The position numbers and the translations under genes are program-made. A stretch of DNA of 64,000 bases, taken from contig NZ_PGLQ01000001.1 of assembly GCF_002802865.1 (NCBI RefSeq), positions 586,606 to 650,605 on the forward strand, read 5' to 3'. Positions 24,555 through 34,437 of this stretch are shown here, in pieces. The DNA comes from Bifidobacterium scaligerum (GTDB taxonomy: Bacteria > Actinomycetota > Actinomycetes > Actinomycetales > Bifidobacteriaceae). Below the pieces are notes generated by a model. It did no database searches. It was not told the DNA's origin and saw only the letters and a list, made by a program, of their open reading frames with translations. The first letter of the stretch is position 1, and every line of letters begins with the position of its first letter.

Positions 24555-25511
24555 TCACAAGAATGGTTCGATTTCTTGCCGCGATGGACATGTCGCGGGT
24601 CCGGATCGCGTGACGGAAATTGCAGCAGCAACGTTGGCTATGCGTACCGCTTCATAGAGTGAAGCGCCGCGAATGAGTTCTGCGCTCATCACCCCTACAT
24701 GGCAATCGCCTGCTCCGTTAGTATCGACGGCATGCACATGATGGGACGGCACCAATCGCGCACACTCCCCCGCTGCGGCACTCAGCCATGCGCCCGAAGC
24801 TCCAGCACGAAGAATCACTGGGGCATTCAATCGTTCACTGAGCGCAGTGCAAACGGTTTCGGCATCTCGCAGAATCGCGCCGGACAATCCTAGACGACGT
24901 CCCAGTGCCAGCCCTTCCTCATAGTTGCAGGACCATATAGGACGATGGACAATAATGGCATTCAACAGCCGGTCTTCCGCTCCCGCTGCCACCGAAGATG
25001 GATCGAATACGGTGGTGAATCGATGGGAAGTGTACCGTTCGAGGAAAGCGAGCAATCCTCGCGAGGTGGGATGCGCAAACGTGTAACCGTTAATATGAAC
25101 GATGTCTGTGTCGGCTGGTTCGATGCCATTGAAGCATCGTTCATCACCCTGGGTCTCAGCGCCTCGCACTGTTACGAACGTACGCTCAGCGCGCGCATCG
25201 GTCATGGCCATGCAAATACCGGAATCACGAGTTGAATCAGTCAGTCCGATATGCGCGATACCGTCGTCGGCCAATGCATTCCTAATCTGCGTAGCCCATG
25301 GACCAGTGCCGATGATACCACCGTGCGCCGCTGCGACGCCCATTTGACGCACAGCATGCAGGATATTGAAACTGGATCCTACTCGGGCCACGGCTTCATC
25401 GGCGAAGGCATCACCTCCAGGCTCCGGCACGCGGTCGATGCGCATGGTCAGGTCAACAAGCATCTGACCTAGACTGATGACTCGCCCTGTGGCAGGATTG
25501 TCACCGCTCAT
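24555..25511 (-). CDS. PfkB-family sugar or nucleoside kinase
   Basis: A 318-residue cytosolic ribokinase-like enzyme. The N-terminal PfkB block (PGGDAFADEAVARVGSSFNILHAVRQMG) and the C-terminal ATP/anion-hole block DTNGAGDCHVGVM with the catalytic Asp are intact. The ATG at 25511 lies inside the last codons of the ADP-ribosylglycohydrolase gene (11-base overlap) with AAAGGG upstream, so the two are translationally coupled. The same two families sit side by side as YegU and YegV in E. coli, suggesting a shared nucleoside-like substrate. It is the last gene of the ldh operon. Confidence 0.88.
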   Translation of the reverse strand: MSGDNPATGRVISLGQMLVDLTMRIDRVPEPGGDAFADEAVARVGSSFNILHAVRQMGVAAAHGGIIGTGPWATQIRNALADDGIAHIGLTDSTRDSGICMAMTDARAERTFVTVRGAETQGDERCFNGIEPADTDIVHINGYTFAHPTSRGLLAFLERYTSHRFTTVFDPSSVAAGAEDRLLNAIIVHRPIWSCNYEEGLALGRRLGLSGAILRDAETVCTALSERLNAPVILRAGASGAWLSAAAGECARLVPSHHVHAVDTNGAGDCHVGVMSAELIRGASLYEAVRIANVAAAISVTRSGPATCPSRQEIEPFL

Positions 25512-26571
25512 ACTCATCCCTTTCGGACAGCTCCAGCAGTCGTTCGGCCACAGCGGCAAGATCCAAACCGTTCACTTCTTCCACTGTGCGAGCCAAATCA
25601 GTGGGTAAGGCGCCGGCTCCATGGCACGCGCCAAGAATTGCACCGCTGATAGCGGCAATGGTGTCAGTGTCGCCGCCTAAGTTAGCGGCCACGACCAGAG
25701 CATCATACGGACGCTCAGCATATCGGGCAATAATTGCGCATGCAGCAGGTACGGATTCATTGGCCTCTACACTGGTGCCGATTAGATCACGCAGATGCTG
25801 GGCGAACATATCATGATCGTAGAGGTCAGCGGCGTTATCGCCTGTATGATCTCGCGCCCAATTGATGGCCCACCGCGCACGAGCAATCACCGATGCTTTT
25901 GCGGACCAATGGCCTGCATCAAGCCCCTCGAACTGTCTCATAGCTAAGTATGCAGTCACAAAATTGCAGGCCAGAAGCAAAGCTTCCACCGGAGCCGCCC
26001 CATTGATGCCATAACTGACAGCCGCAGCGACCAGCATGGTGGACTCAAGCCCTTGTCTGGTGTTATGCGTCACGATAGAGGATCGCCGCGCGATTTCCGC
26101 CAGATGCGGCCCGGGTCTATTGGCAATGCCAATAGGGCATGCACGCATAGCACCGCCGTTGGTGGTGCCGAGAATACCGGTTTGCTCTACTGCGACACCA
26201 GCTTGGAACTGTTCAAGAGCTCGTTTGGTAGAGGGGCCCAGCAAATCCAGTGAGCCCTTGGCTTTCATATCCGCTTCCCAATTCAGCAATGCACAAGCAT
26301 ACTGACGAATGTCAAGTTCACCGTTGCCGTCAATGAGCTGATTGGCCAGCAACAACGCCTGCTCAGTATCATCGGTAACGCTGCCGGCTTGCATGTTCGC
26401 AGCAATGGGTTGCCGGGCGGATGCCTCTATGAAAGTGCGAATAGGCGCATTGCCATATTCTGCACGAATTGTCTCCGGGGACATGCTCTGTGTGGGCATG
26501 CCGAGCGCATCGCCGATAGCGAGACCCAGTAACGCCCCCATGGCATGATCATGCAAGGAACCAATCACCAT
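25501..26571 (-). CDS. ADP-ribosylglycohydrolase (DraG) family protein
   Basis: A 356-residue protein of the DraG/ARH family, which cleaves N- or O-glycosidic bonds of ADP-ribose compounds and perhaps nucleosides using two divalent metals. Metal-binding blocks are visible: GLAIGDALGMP at the N-terminus, GSVTDDTEQALLLA in the middle and NLGGDTDTIAAISGAILGA near the end. The ATG at 26571 is 5 bases past the HAD stop; its site AGGAAAC overlaps that stop. It overlaps the next kinase gene by 11 bases. Substrate is unknown; E. coli YegU is the closest context match. Confidence 0.9.
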   Translation of the reverse strand: MVIGSLHDHAMGALLGLAIGDALGMPTQSMSPETIRAEYGNAPIRTFIEASARQPIAANMQAGSVTDDTEQALLLANQLIDGNGELDIRQYACALLNWEADMKAKGSLDLLGPSTKRALEQFQAGVAVEQTGILGTTNGGAMRACPIGIANRPGPHLAEIARRSSIVTHNTRQGLESTMLVAAAVSYGINGAAPVEALLLACNFVTAYLAMRQFEGLDAGHWSAKASVIARARWAINWARDHTGDNAADLYDHDMFAQHLRDLIGTSVEANESVPAACAIIARYAERPYDALVVAANLGGDTDTIAAISGAILGACHGAGALPTDLARTVEEVNGLDLAAVAERLLELSERDEYER

Positions 26572-26576
26572 GTTTC

Positions 26577-27485
26577 CTACTGTAGTCGGGATTCGATCCA
26601 TTGGGCCACGCCGTCTTCGTTATTAGGCGGACAGACTTCGTCGGCGATGGCGAGTACCGCCGGATTGGCGTTGGATACGGCTATTCCCCTACCGGCCGTC
26701 TGCATCATCGTTATGTCGATGAGATCATCGCCAAATGCGACTGTCTGTTCGGCAGGTATATCGAATCGATCACAGACAAATCGCATGGCATGCTGCTTGT
26801 TGGCTTCGGGATTCATAAGCATCCACATAACGCCTTCGCTCACCGAAATCTCAAAATCGTCCGGTATGAGCGGGTGCAACAAATCCCATTGATCAGGTTC
26901 AGGGAAAATCGTAATCTTATCAGCTACGCCATCAGGTACATCATGAAAGTCGGTGTATCGAAAAGTCTGTGTTTTCCAATAAACGCTAATGTCAAAATTG
27001 GTGTATCGCACGTCGTCCATTACGATGCCGATTCTCAGCTCCGGAATGGCACTCAACAAATCAAGACAGACTTCACACGCACGGCGTGAGGGAAACCCGA
27101 TTTTAATCAGGCTACCGTCATTTGGAACCGCTCCAGAGGTGAGCGTGTCGAAGTTGGAATGTGCCGGATCAAAATCAATGAGTGCGCCATTCAGATAGAT
27201 CACGGCATCGACCGGCAGTTGCTCGGCGAATCTCAATCCTGTACTGACCGGACGTGCAGTGGCAATGACGAATCGAGAGCCCGCGTCATGCGCACGCTCA
27301 ATAGCGCGGATGCTACGCTCGCTGATGTCACGATCCTCGAATACTTCGGCGTCATGAAGCAGTGTGCCATCAAGATCAGCGACAATCAGTGGCGGTAGCG
27401 TATTAGCCAAGGGATCGGGCTCACGAGAAGTATTGCGGACTGGATTATGCATGGTGTCTGTCCGAATATCATCATGAATCGTCAT
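26577..27485 (-). CDS. HAD-superfamily (Cof-type) phosphatase
   Basis: A 302-residue cytosolic phosphatase of HAD subclass IIB. Motif I is ADLDGTLLHD with the Asp nucleophile, motif II STGLRF-adjacent ATARP, and motif IV GDDLIDITMM, with a cap domain between. The ATG at 27485 shares one base with the ldh stop (TAATG), so translation is coupled to ldh; a second in-frame ATG is 33 bases later. Cof-type enzymes act on sugar phosphates, nucleotides or PLP, and the substrate here is not known. It is the second gene of the four-gene operon. Confidence 0.88.
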   Translation of the reverse strand: MTIHDDIRTDTMHNPVRNTSREPDPLANTLPPLIVADLDGTLLHDAEVFEDRDISERSIRAIERAHDAGSRFVIATARPVSTGLRFAEQLPVDAVIYLNGALIDFDPAHSNFDTLTSGAVPNDGSLIKIGFPSRRACEVCLDLLSAIPELRIGIVMDDVRYTNFDISVYWKTQTFRYTDFHDVPDGVADKITIFPEPDQWDLLHPLIPDDFEISVSEGVMWMLMNPEANKQHAMRFVCDRFDIPAEQTVAFGDDLIDITMMQTAGRGIAVSNANPAVLAIADEVCPPNNEDGVAQWIESRLQ

Positions 27486-28435
27486 TACAACAGTCCTTGG
27501 CAATATGAACGAACGAGTTCTGCAGAATGATGGAGCTTGGAATGTTCTTCTTCAGTGAGTTCAAGCTCCACGATCTCATTGGCACCGTTGGCGCGCAGTT
27601 CAGTGGGCACTCCCAGGAATACATCATGCTCGCCATATTCGCCATCGAGCAATGTGGAGACAGGTACGATACGCCGTTCATCCCACAAGATGGTCTGTAC
27701 GATTCCGGCTACGGTAGAAGCGATGCCAAAGTTGGTCCCTCCCTTGGCCACAACGATCTCGTTGCCGCGCATTCTCGTCTTGGCCTCAATTTCAGCGGTG
27801 GATACCGAGGCGAAACGATCCTGATTATCCGCAAGGAATCGGGCGAATGGTTTGCCCCCAAGCGAGACGGTGGACCATGCGGCGAATTGCGAATCGCCGT
27901 GCTCGCCCATGACGAAGCCACCCACGTTGCGTGGATCCAAGCCTGTTTCCTCTCCAATAATGGTTTTAAGCCGTGAAGTATCAAGCGCGGTGCCGGTGCC
28001 GAGTACCTGCGTACGAGGAAGGCCGGACCTTTTCCATGCGTACCATGCCATCACGTCCACCGGGTTGGACACCATAACAATGACACCATTGAATCCGGAA
28101 GCCATAACGTTGTCCACCACTTCTCCGACCAAGCCGACTGTAAAGCCAAGTTCGGCAAGTCGTGTGGAATTGGCCGGTGGCTTGCGGCCCACGGTGATGA
28201 CCACGATGTCTGCATCCTTGCAATCCGAATAATCACCAGTGCGTACCTTCACATGGCGATCCTGGAACTCACTGCCATCATCCAAATCATGAGCCTCTCC
28301 CAGCGCCTTTGCATCGAAATGATCAATGAGCACTAATTCATTGCACAATCCATGTGTAACAATGCCGAATGCCGCGGTGGCTCCCACCTGCCCTGTGCCG
28401 ACGATAACGACACGGTTCCTGTTCATAGTAACCAT
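27485..28435 (-). CDS. ldh: L-lactate dehydrogenase
   Basis: NADH-dependent reduction of pyruvate to L-lactate, the step that re-oxidises NADH in the bifid shunt. The 316 residues show the Rossmann start RVVIVGTGQVGATAA, a catalytic-site DPRNVGGFVMGEHGDS with the active His, and SNPVDVMAW. The ATG at 28435 is chosen because GGAAGGAG precedes it; upstream codons are read-through of the leader. The sequence agrees with my memory of the B. longum Ldh of this length. It leads a coupled operon with HAD, DraG-family and PfkB genes. Confidence 0.95.
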   Translation of the reverse strand: MVTMNRNRVVIVGTGQVGATAAFGIVTHGLCNELVLIDHFDAKALGEAHDLDDGSEFQDRHVKVRTGDYSDCKDADIVVITVGRKPPANSTRLAELGFTVGLVGEVVDNVMASGFNGVIVMVSNPVDVMAWYAWKRSGLPRTQVLGTGTALDTSRLKTIIGEETGLDPRNVGGFVMGEHGDSQFAAWSTVSLGGKPFARFLADNQDRFASVSTAEIEAKTRMRGNEIVVAKGGTNFGIASTVAGIVQTILWDERRIVPVSTLLDGEYGEHDVFLGVPTELRANGANEIVELELTEEEHSKLHHSAELVRSYCQGLL

Positions 28436-28526
28436 CTCATGCTCCTTCCTGAACACTGCTTCAGCCTGACACAATAGTACCGGCCAGCATGGTGCTTGAC
28501 GGCCGGCAAGCACCATGACGTCAAAA

Positions 28527-28571
28527 AAGCTGCGGCCCGCAACCGAAAGCAACAGTTGCGGGCCGCAGCTT
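28527..28571 (-). terminator. terminator after secG
   Basis: Perfect 17-base arms (AAGCTGCGGCCCGCAAC and complement) with an 11-base loop, followed on the minus strand by six T. It ends the glycolytic/secG transcript before ldh. Confidence 0.92.
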
Positions 28572-28603
28572 GATAAAGCCTCTAGGTATTGACTGCACAG
28601 AAA

Positions 28604-28852
28604 TCAGCCAATATTGAATTTGGTCATCATATCCAGACCAATAATCAAGGCCACCCACAGCAGGGCGATGATGACGGTCCAACGATTCAGGTTCTTTTCC
28701 GCGACGCCAGAGGTGCCGGCATTCTGGGTAAGACCGCCACCGAACATATCGGAAAGGCCACCGCCCTTGCCCTTATGCATAAGGATGAGCAACGTCAGGA
28801 TGAAGCTGAGCAGCACTACGATGATTTGCAGCGCAATCTTAAGAGCGGTCAC
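28604..28852 (-). CDS. secG: preprotein translocase subunit SecG
   Basis: Small membrane subunit of SecYEG that assists protein export. The 82 residues have two hydrophobic helices (about 4-26 and 57-78) joined by a Gly-rich loop (MHKGKGGGLSDMFGGG) typical of SecG. I chose the GTG at 28852 because GGAGG lies 6 bases upstream. The tpiA-secG order is usual in Actinobacteria. Confidence 0.92.
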   Translation of the reverse strand: MTALKIALQIIVVLLSFILTLLILMHKGKGGGLSDMFGGGLTQNAGTSGVAEKNLNRWTVIIALLWVALIIGLDMMTKFNIG

Positions 28853-28919
28853 AGGGTACCTCCGAATCAATAAAACCAATGTATTAGCTTAGCGCATACG
28901 TGGGAGAAACGTCGTATTG

Positions 28920-29720
28920 TTATCGCCCTTGTGTGGATTTCAATACCAGACGAGCGATTTTCGCCAATTCATCAACGTCCAGAGCAGCCCCTCCGATAAG
29001 GAATCCATCCACATCGGGCTGGGAAATAAGCTCCGACGCGTTCTTGGAGGTTACTGACCCGCCATACAGAATACGAACGGCATCGGCGACATCAGCGCCG
29101 AAGGTTTCTCGCAGATCCTCTCGAATGGCACAGGATGCCTCCTGCGCAGACTGAGGAGTGGCAACCATTCCTGTACCGATAGCCCATACCGGCTCATATG
29201 CCACGATGAGTTTCGAGGTTTCCTCATCGCTGAGGTCACGGGTAACATCGCGCACCTGACCGACGGCAAAGTCAAGCTCAATTCCTTGCCGACGTTCTTC
29301 GAAGCTTTCTCCGACGCACAAAATCGGCTGCATCCCGGCAGCAAGCACCGCACGCACTTGATCGACGATATTGGCATCATCCTCCGGGTGATATTTGCGT
29401 CTCTCGGAGTGCCCGACGATCACATAAGAGCATCCGAGGTGGGCTATCATATCAGCCGAGACATCTCCGGTAAACGCGCCTTGAGTGGTTACGGATACCG
29501 ACTGGGCGCCATAGGTCACGCGTAACCGATCCGCTTCGACCAACACCTGTACGCTACGCAAGGAAGTGAAAGAAGGGAATAGCGCGACCTCACAACGTTT
29601 GAAATCAAAATGCGCGTCACGTAACAGCCATGCCAGCTTTTGCACGAAATATGTGGCCTCAAGATGATCGAAATTCATTTTCCAATTACCGGCCACCAAT
29701 GGAATGCGTTTGACTGTCAT
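28920..29720 (-). CDS. tpiA: triosephosphate isomerase
   Basis: Interconverts dihydroxyacetone phosphate and glyceraldehyde-3-phosphate. The 266-residue TIM barrel keeps the catalytic Lys in AGNWKMN, the His in VIVGHSERR and the Glu in VAYEPVWAIGTG, plus the phosphate-binding loop GGSV near the end. The ATG at 29720 follows GAGGAGGGG. It lies between pgk and secG on the same strand; a hairpin at 29775-29819 separates it from pgk. Confidence 0.97.
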   Translation of the reverse strand: MTVKRIPLVAGNWKMNFDHLEATYFVQKLAWLLRDAHFDFKRCEVALFPSFTSLRSVQVLVEADRLRVTYGAQSVSVTTQGAFTGDVSADMIAHLGCSYVIVGHSERRKYHPEDDANIVDQVRAVLAAGMQPILCVGESFEERRQGIELDFAVGQVRDVTRDLSDEETSKLIVAYEPVWAIGTGMVATPQSAQEASCAIREDLRETFGADVADAVRILYGGSVTSKNASELISQPDVDGFLIGGAALDVDELAKIARLVLKSTQGR

Positions 29721-29774
29721 ATGCCCCTCCTCTCAACATCAAAACTCCCCTTCTGAAGGAAGGCATCACTATAG

Positions 29775-29819
29775 ATGGCCGAGGAAAGTCCAAACCTATT
29801 CAGGACTATCCTCGGCCAT
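29775..29819 (-). repeat. intercistronic hairpin between pgk and tpiA
   Basis: Arms ATGGCCGAGGA and TCCTCGGCCAT with an inner AGTCC/GGACT stem. An outer pair CTCCCCTT (29745) and AAGGGGAG (29844) could close a larger structure. No T-tract follows on the minus strand, so partial termination or mRNA processing is more likely than a full stop. Confidence 0.5.
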
Positions 29820-29865
29820 TCAGCGATCTGCATCCTTTCAGATAAGGGGAGCCGCTGTATGCAAA

Positions 29866-31071
29866 CTACTCAAGCACCTTGAGACCCGGGAGCTCCTTGC
29901 CCTCAAGGAATTCGAGGGAAGCGCCACCACCGGTGGAGATGTGAGAGAAGCCATCCTCCGGGAAACCGAGGTTGCGCACTGCGGAAGCGGAGTCGCCGCC
30001 GCCCACGATGGTGAAGGCACCAGCCGCAGTGGCGTCGACGAGACCCTGAGCCACAGCCTTAGTGCCAGCAGCAAACTCCGGAATCTCGAACACGCCCATC
30101 GGGCCGTTCCACACCACGGTCTTGGAGTCCACGATCTTGTCGTGGAACAGCTTCTGGGAATCAGGCCCAATGTCCAGACCCATCTTGTCTGCCGGGATGG
30201 CATCGGCAGGGACGACCTCCGGAGCGACCGGGGTATCGCCGGCCGGGAAGCCGGGGTTCACGACGATGTCGGTCGGCAGCACGAGCTCAACGCCGTTCTT
30301 CTCAGCGGTCTCGATATAGCCCTTGACCTTGTCGAGCTGATCCTCTTCGAGCAGGGAGGTGCCGACCTCGTAGCCCTTGGCCTTGAGGAAGGTGAACACC
30401 ATACCGCCGCCAATGACCAGACGGTTGGCCTTGTCGAGCAGGTTCTCGATCACGCCGAGCTTGTCGGAGACCTTGGAACCGCCGAGCACCACGGTGAACG
30501 GACGCTCCGGGTTCTCGGTGGCCTTGGACAGGGCCTTGACTTCCTTCTCGACCAACAGACCTGCGGCAGCCGGCAGATCGGCGGCCACATCGTAGTTGGA
30601 GCCCTGAGCACGGTGGACCACACCGAAGCCATCGGAGACGAAAGCCTCACCGAGGGCGGCGATCTTCTTGGCGTAAGCGGCACGCACCTCAGCGTCCTTA
30701 GAGGTCTCCTCCGGGTTGAAGCGCACGTTCTGCAGCAGCACCACATCGCCGTCGTTCATGGCGGCAACCTTGGCCTGAGCATCCTCGCCATAGGTATCGG
30801 ATGCCAACGGAACCTCGATGCCGAGCAGCTCGCCGAGGCGGGCGGCAACCGGAGCCAGGCTCAGCTCAGGGACGACCTTGCCCTTCGGGCGGCCGAGGTG
30901 AGCCATCAGAATGACCTTGGCGCCTTCTTCGCGCAGGGCCTTGATGGTCGGCAGGGCGGCCTTGATACGACCGTCATCAGTGATGGTGGTGCCGTCCAGC
31001 GGGACGTTGAAATCAGCGCGGACGAGAACGCGCTTGCCCTTGAGATCTCCGAGATCCTTGAGTGTCTTCAT
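29866..31071 (-). CDS. pgk: phosphoglycerate kinase
   Basis: Makes ATP and 3-phosphoglycerate from 1,3-bisphosphoglycerate. The 401-residue two-domain kinase has the N-terminal block [14 protein letters not shown], the hinge region and the C-terminal GGGDSASAV nucleotide loop. Strong codon bias implies high expression. The ATG at 31071 follows AAGGAAAGG. Upstream is whiA with its own terminator; no gap gene is next to it, unlike the common gap-pgk-tpiA order. Confidence 0.97.
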   Translation of the reverse strand: MKTLKDLGDLKGKRVLVRADFNVPLDGTTITDDGRIKAALPTIKALREEGAKVILMAHLGRPKGKVVPELSLAPVAARLGELLGIEVPLASDTYGEDAQAKVAAMNDGDVVLLQNVRFNPEETSKDAEVRAAYAKKIAALGEAFVSDGFGVVHRAQGSNYDVAADLPAAAGLLVEKEVKALSKATENPERPFTVVLGGSKVSDKLGVIENLLDKANRLVIGGGMVFTFLKAKGYEVGTSLLEEDQLDKVKGYIETAEKNGVELVLPTDIVVNPGFPAGDTPVAPEVVPADAIPADKMGLDIGPDSQKLFHDKIVDSKTVVWNGPMGVFEIPEFAAGTKAVAQGLVDATAAGAFTIVGGGDSASAVRNLGFPEDGFSHISTGGGASLEFLEGKELPGLKVLE

Positions 31072-31174
31072 AATATCCTTTCCTTGACGGATTTCACGTC
31101 AAAGTGGCCAGTTTTGCCACTTTGCATATTACAGGCATTTGAGAACAAAACCATGCACCCGCTCAAACAAAACA

Positions 31175-31203
31175 CCGGATTCAATCCTGACGACTGAATC
31201 CGG
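31175..31203 (-). terminator. terminator after whiA
   Basis: CCGGATTCA and TGAATCCGG arms with an 11-base loop; the minus strand continues GTGTTTTGTTT. It separates whiA from pgk. Confidence 0.75.
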
Positions 31204-31274
31204 CGATGTTCACGATGCAATGCCCCTTGCGCGCATGGGTCACCTACCTAAATAGATGGGCGCATGCGCACGTT

Positions 31275-32225
31275 TCACTTACCTTCGGCGGCACGGGCCT
31301 TTTCGGTCTTTTCCGCAAGCTGCAGCAGACGGCGAATGCGACCGGCGATTGCATCTTTGGTGATTTGCGGTTCGGCTATCTTGCCGAGCTCTTCAAGGCT
31401 CTTATCTACATGATCGATGCGCAGCTGACCAGCCTGACGCAGGTTGTCAGGAATGTTATCCCCCAATACCTCAAAAGCGTGCTGCACCTTCTCGCTAGCC
31501 TCGGCAGCGGCCTTTGCGGAACGACGCATGTTGGCGTCGTCGAAGTTGGCCAGACGATTCGCCTTGCCACGAGTTTCGCCATCGGAACGTTTGCCGGTCC
31601 ACTCACGAGCCGAACGGGAAGCCCCCATCAGCTTGAGCATGCGTTCAATGGCGTCCGGGTCCTTCAGCGTAACCCGCTCGGAGCTGCGCAATGTGCGGTG
31701 TTTCGCCTGAATGCCAAGACGGCGAGCCACACCGCACAATGCCATGGCGGCTTCCTCGGACGGGCAGGCAATCTCCAAGAAGCTCGCCTTACCGGGATCA
31801 GAAAGGAATCCACGCGCCATGAAGGCTCCACGCCATGCCGCTTTGATCTGAGCGATGGAACCATTGACCACTTCAGCCGGCAAGCCGTGAACCTGCTGCT
31901 TACGGCGATCAACCAAGCCGGTCTGCAGAGCAAGAGCCACTACATTGCGTGTAACGAGCACCACATACGTTTCTACAGGGCCGTTCTGCGTCTGTCGCGT
32001 AAGATGATTGATCTCAGCCTCATGCCCGAATACGTTGCGCAAGGTGTTGCGCAACCACTCGGCCGCATCAAGCGAAGTGAATACAGCCTGTATAACATAA
32101 GCGTTCTGTACGGGACGCAATCCGCCGCCAAAACGAATCATCGCAGCGGCTTGCGCTTTGATAGCCGCCGGTGAATCGCCTTCAAAAGCGGCCAATTCGC
32201 TTTTGACATCGTCCAGAAGAGCCAA
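31275..32225 (-). CDS. whiA: DNA-binding protein WhiA
   Basis: A 316-residue regulator with an N-terminal LAGLIDADG homing-endonuclease-like fold that has lost nuclease function and a C-terminal HTH (about residues 225-310, [22 protein letters not shown]). In Streptomyces WhiA works with WhiB at sporulation genes; in non-sporulating bacteria it affects division and chromosome matters. Translation starts at a TTG (32225) with GGAGG 7 bases upstream. It follows rapZ, but the yvcK gene usually found between them is absent. Confidence 0.95.
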   Translation of the reverse strand: MALLDDVKSELAAFEGDSPAAIKAQAAAMIRFGGGLRPVQNAYVIQAVFTSLDAAEWLRNTLRNVFGHEAEINHLTRQTQNGPVETYVVLVTRNVVALALQTGLVDRRKQQVHGLPAEVVNGSIAQIKAAWRGAFMARGFLSDPGKASFLEIACPSEEAAMALCGVARRLGIQAKHRTLRSSERVTLKDPDAIERMLKLMGASRSAREWTGKRSDGETRGKANRLANFDDANMRRSAKAAAEASEKVQHAFEVLGDNIPDNLRQAGQLRIDHVDKSLEELGKIAEPQITKDAIAGRIRRLLQLAEKTEKARAAEGK

Positions 32226-32392
32226 GATCCAACCTCCTACAGTCCCGTTCTTCTCAATGCATCAAGCGCCTCGGCTTTGTTGCAGTCGGAAGCCATCGGC
32301 TTACTGTGATACCTAATCTCGTGGACAACTAAACCCGTTTGACATATAATTCGGGCTCTGTTTTCTCGCACTGTGAGCAATCTAATCAATTG

Positions 32393-33382
32393 CTATAACG
32401 AATGACGTTTATGCAGTTCCCTTGCGGAAACAGAAACGTTCAATCCATGCAGACGGAGTCGACGTGCCAGCTCCTCACTCATAGCCACCGAACGATGCTG
32501 GCCACCCGTACAACCTATGGCAATAGTCACATAGTGCTTGTCTTCCTGGGCGTACCCTTCCAGAGCCGTTTCGATTGCCTTCTCATAGGCATCCAGGAAT
32601 TCCACGGCACCCTTGCTGGAAAGCACATAATCCGACACCGGCTTGTCCAGCCCATTCAGCTCCCGCAATTCAGGCACCCAGAACGGATTGGGCAGGAACC
32701 GCACATCAGCTACGAAATCAGCATCAATGGGCATACCGTATTTGAACCCGAAGCTGAATATGTGTACGGAAACGGTAGCGGGACCGGATCCGAGCATCGC
32801 ATCATAAAGCTTTGTGGAAAGCTGATGAATACTCAAATTACTGGTATCAATAACCCAATCGGCACGTTCTTTAAGATTGTTCAGCAACTGACGTTCCTCA
32901 AGAATGCCATCGATCAAACGATTCCCATGCTGCAACGGATGCGGCCTGCGAACAGATTCATATCGTTTGATCAGCACATCGTCACTCGCATCAAGAAACA
33001 GTATGCGGGTTTTCACTCCGAGATCATCGAGATGGCTCAGCACCGCCACCAGATCATCGAAATAACTGGAGCGCACATCAATCACCGCAGCGAGCTTATG
33101 GACACCTCCATTGGCTCCCGAGGTAGTCATCATATCGACCAATGGGATGAGCAACCGGGGCGGCAGATTATCCACCACATACCAGCCCATATCTTCCACA
33201 CAATCGGCGGCATGGGAACGACCGGCCCCAGACATACCGGTGATAAGCAACACCTCAAAATCGGCTGCTGGAGACGTTTGCTTCACCGGCATGGAAGCCG
33301 CATGCCGAGATTCCGTCTGAGTCTCCCCTATCGATGGCACGCTCGACGTTGACGCCGTACGCACAGATGCAGATTCATTCAT
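32393..33382 (-). CDS. rapZ: RNase adapter / nucleotide-binding protein RapZ (YvcJ family)
   Basis: A 329-residue P-loop protein; E. coli RapZ guides RNase E to the GlmZ small RNA, and B. subtilis YvcJ binds nucleotides. The Walker A block is TGMSGAGRS (about residues 48-56), with Arg where most families have Lys. The C-terminal domain with IGCTGGQHRSVAMSEELA is intact. About 40 residues of Ser/Thr-rich extension precede the P-loop. The ATG shares its A with the aroE stop (TGATG), behind AGGAGG, so translation is coupled to aroE. Confidence 0.92.
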   Translation of the reverse strand: MNESASVRTASTSSVPSIGETQTESRHAASMPVKQTSPAADFEVLLITGMSGAGRSHAADCVEDMGWYVVDNLPPRLLIPLVDMMTTSGANGGVHKLAAVIDVRSSYFDDLVAVLSHLDDLGVKTRILFLDASDDVLIKRYESVRRPHPLQHGNRLIDGILEERQLLNNLKERADWVIDTSNLSIHQLSTKLYDAMLGSGPATVSVHIFSFGFKYGMPIDADFVADVRFLPNPFWVPELRELNGLDKPVSDYVLSSKGAVEFLDAYEKAIETALEGYAQEDKHYVTIAIGCTGGQHRSVAMSEELARRLRLHGLNVSVSARELHKRHSL

Positions 33383-34353
33383 CACAGAGCCTCCTCAAGA
33401 GCTTTGCGCATGGCTATCTCCAGATGATCGTCTTCGGTGGTTGTATCTTGCAACCGCTGATCAGCGTCGCTGGGCGGATCGGTATCCCAAATACCGGTCA
33501 TGAGCAACACCTGCACCAAAGCCTGATACAACAGCATTTCCTCACCTCCGATGGCGCGCCCACCGCGGTTTCTCCACGCTTTCATGAGTTTGGTGGGACG
33601 TGGATCATATACGACGTCCAGCAGCAAACCATGCACGGATGCCGTGCCGTCAACCAGCATTTCAGCCACACCATCGGCAGCATGACCAGGAATCGTATTG
33701 ATGGCGTATTCAGCTTGGCCTGCAACGGCTGTAAGCGCTGCAACATCATCTAAGCCGATTTCGTCATAGGGATGGTTGGTTTTGATGAATTTGTCGACCA
33801 CATCATTCAAGCCAGGGTTTTTCCCGGGATGCCGTGCCGCTACGGTGACATGTCCGATTTCCGGCATCATCGCGCAGGCCGCCGCAGCTGAAGTGGCGGT
33901 ATTGCCGTTGCCAATAATCAGTGCGTTCAGACTCCGGTCTGGCTTATGGTGTTCGCCGAATTCACGATTGGCATTGTCAAAAGCCAGTTGAATACCAACA
34001 ACATCCGTGTTGTACAGCCGAATACCGGGTTTGCCATGAGGCCATCCCTGATCATCATAAGTTGCTTTTGACCAATCAAACACTGCGGTGTTGGCAATGT
34101 GAAGCTCTTTTGCCCATAGATTCGAGGGGATACCATACGGTTGGATGGTTTTCTTCAACGGCATGGTGAGGCTCAGACCAGCCCACGAAGGGTCGAGTCC
34201 TTTCAGGAAAGCATCGAGATCGTCTTCTCCTACTTCATGCTTGTCATAATGCCATTCTGCGAGACCGAGCGCTTGATAGGCGGCATTATGCAGTACGGGG
34301 GAAAGCGAATGTGCGATGGGCTTGCCGAGCACCGCGCAATGATGATTGGCCAT
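33382..34353 (-). CDS. aroE: shikimate dehydrogenase family protein
   Basis: A 323-residue enzyme that should reduce 3-dehydroshikimate with NADPH in aromatic amino acid synthesis. The N-terminal substrate domain has GKPIAHSLSPVLHNAAYQALGL and the catalytic Lys in LTMPLKKTI; the Rossmann domain begins LIIGNGNTATSAAAA. It is translationally coupled to rapZ and lies 84 bases after uvrC. Its position inside the uvrC-rapZ-whiA block is unusual. Because several AroE paralogues occur in bacteria, the precise substrate is slightly uncertain. Confidence 0.88.
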   Translation of the reverse strand: MANHHCAVLGKPIAHSLSPVLHNAAYQALGLAEWHYDKHEVGEDDLDAFLKGLDPSWAGLSLTMPLKKTIQPYGIPSNLWAKELHIANTAVFDWSKATYDDQGWPHGKPGIRLYNTDVVGIQLAFDNANREFGEHHKPDRSLNALIIGNGNTATSAAAACAMMPEIGHVTVAARHPGKNPGLNDVVDKFIKTNHPYDEIGLDDVAALTAVAGQAEYAINTIPGHAADGVAEMLVDGTASVHGLLLDVVYDPRPTKLMKAWRNRGGRAIGGEEMLLYQALVQVLLMTGIWDTDPPSDADQRLQDTTTEDDHLEIAMRKALEEAL

Positions 34354-34437
34354 ATCCTCTCCTTCTTAACTCTTCCCATGCTAGTCGACTTCCGAACTTG
34401 CGCTGGTACATTTAACCGTCCGCACACCGTCACGGAA

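Noticed and set aside
29704..31197. 497-residue plus-strand ORF opposite pgk
   Set aside because: Mirror of pgk codons, without start signals or domains.
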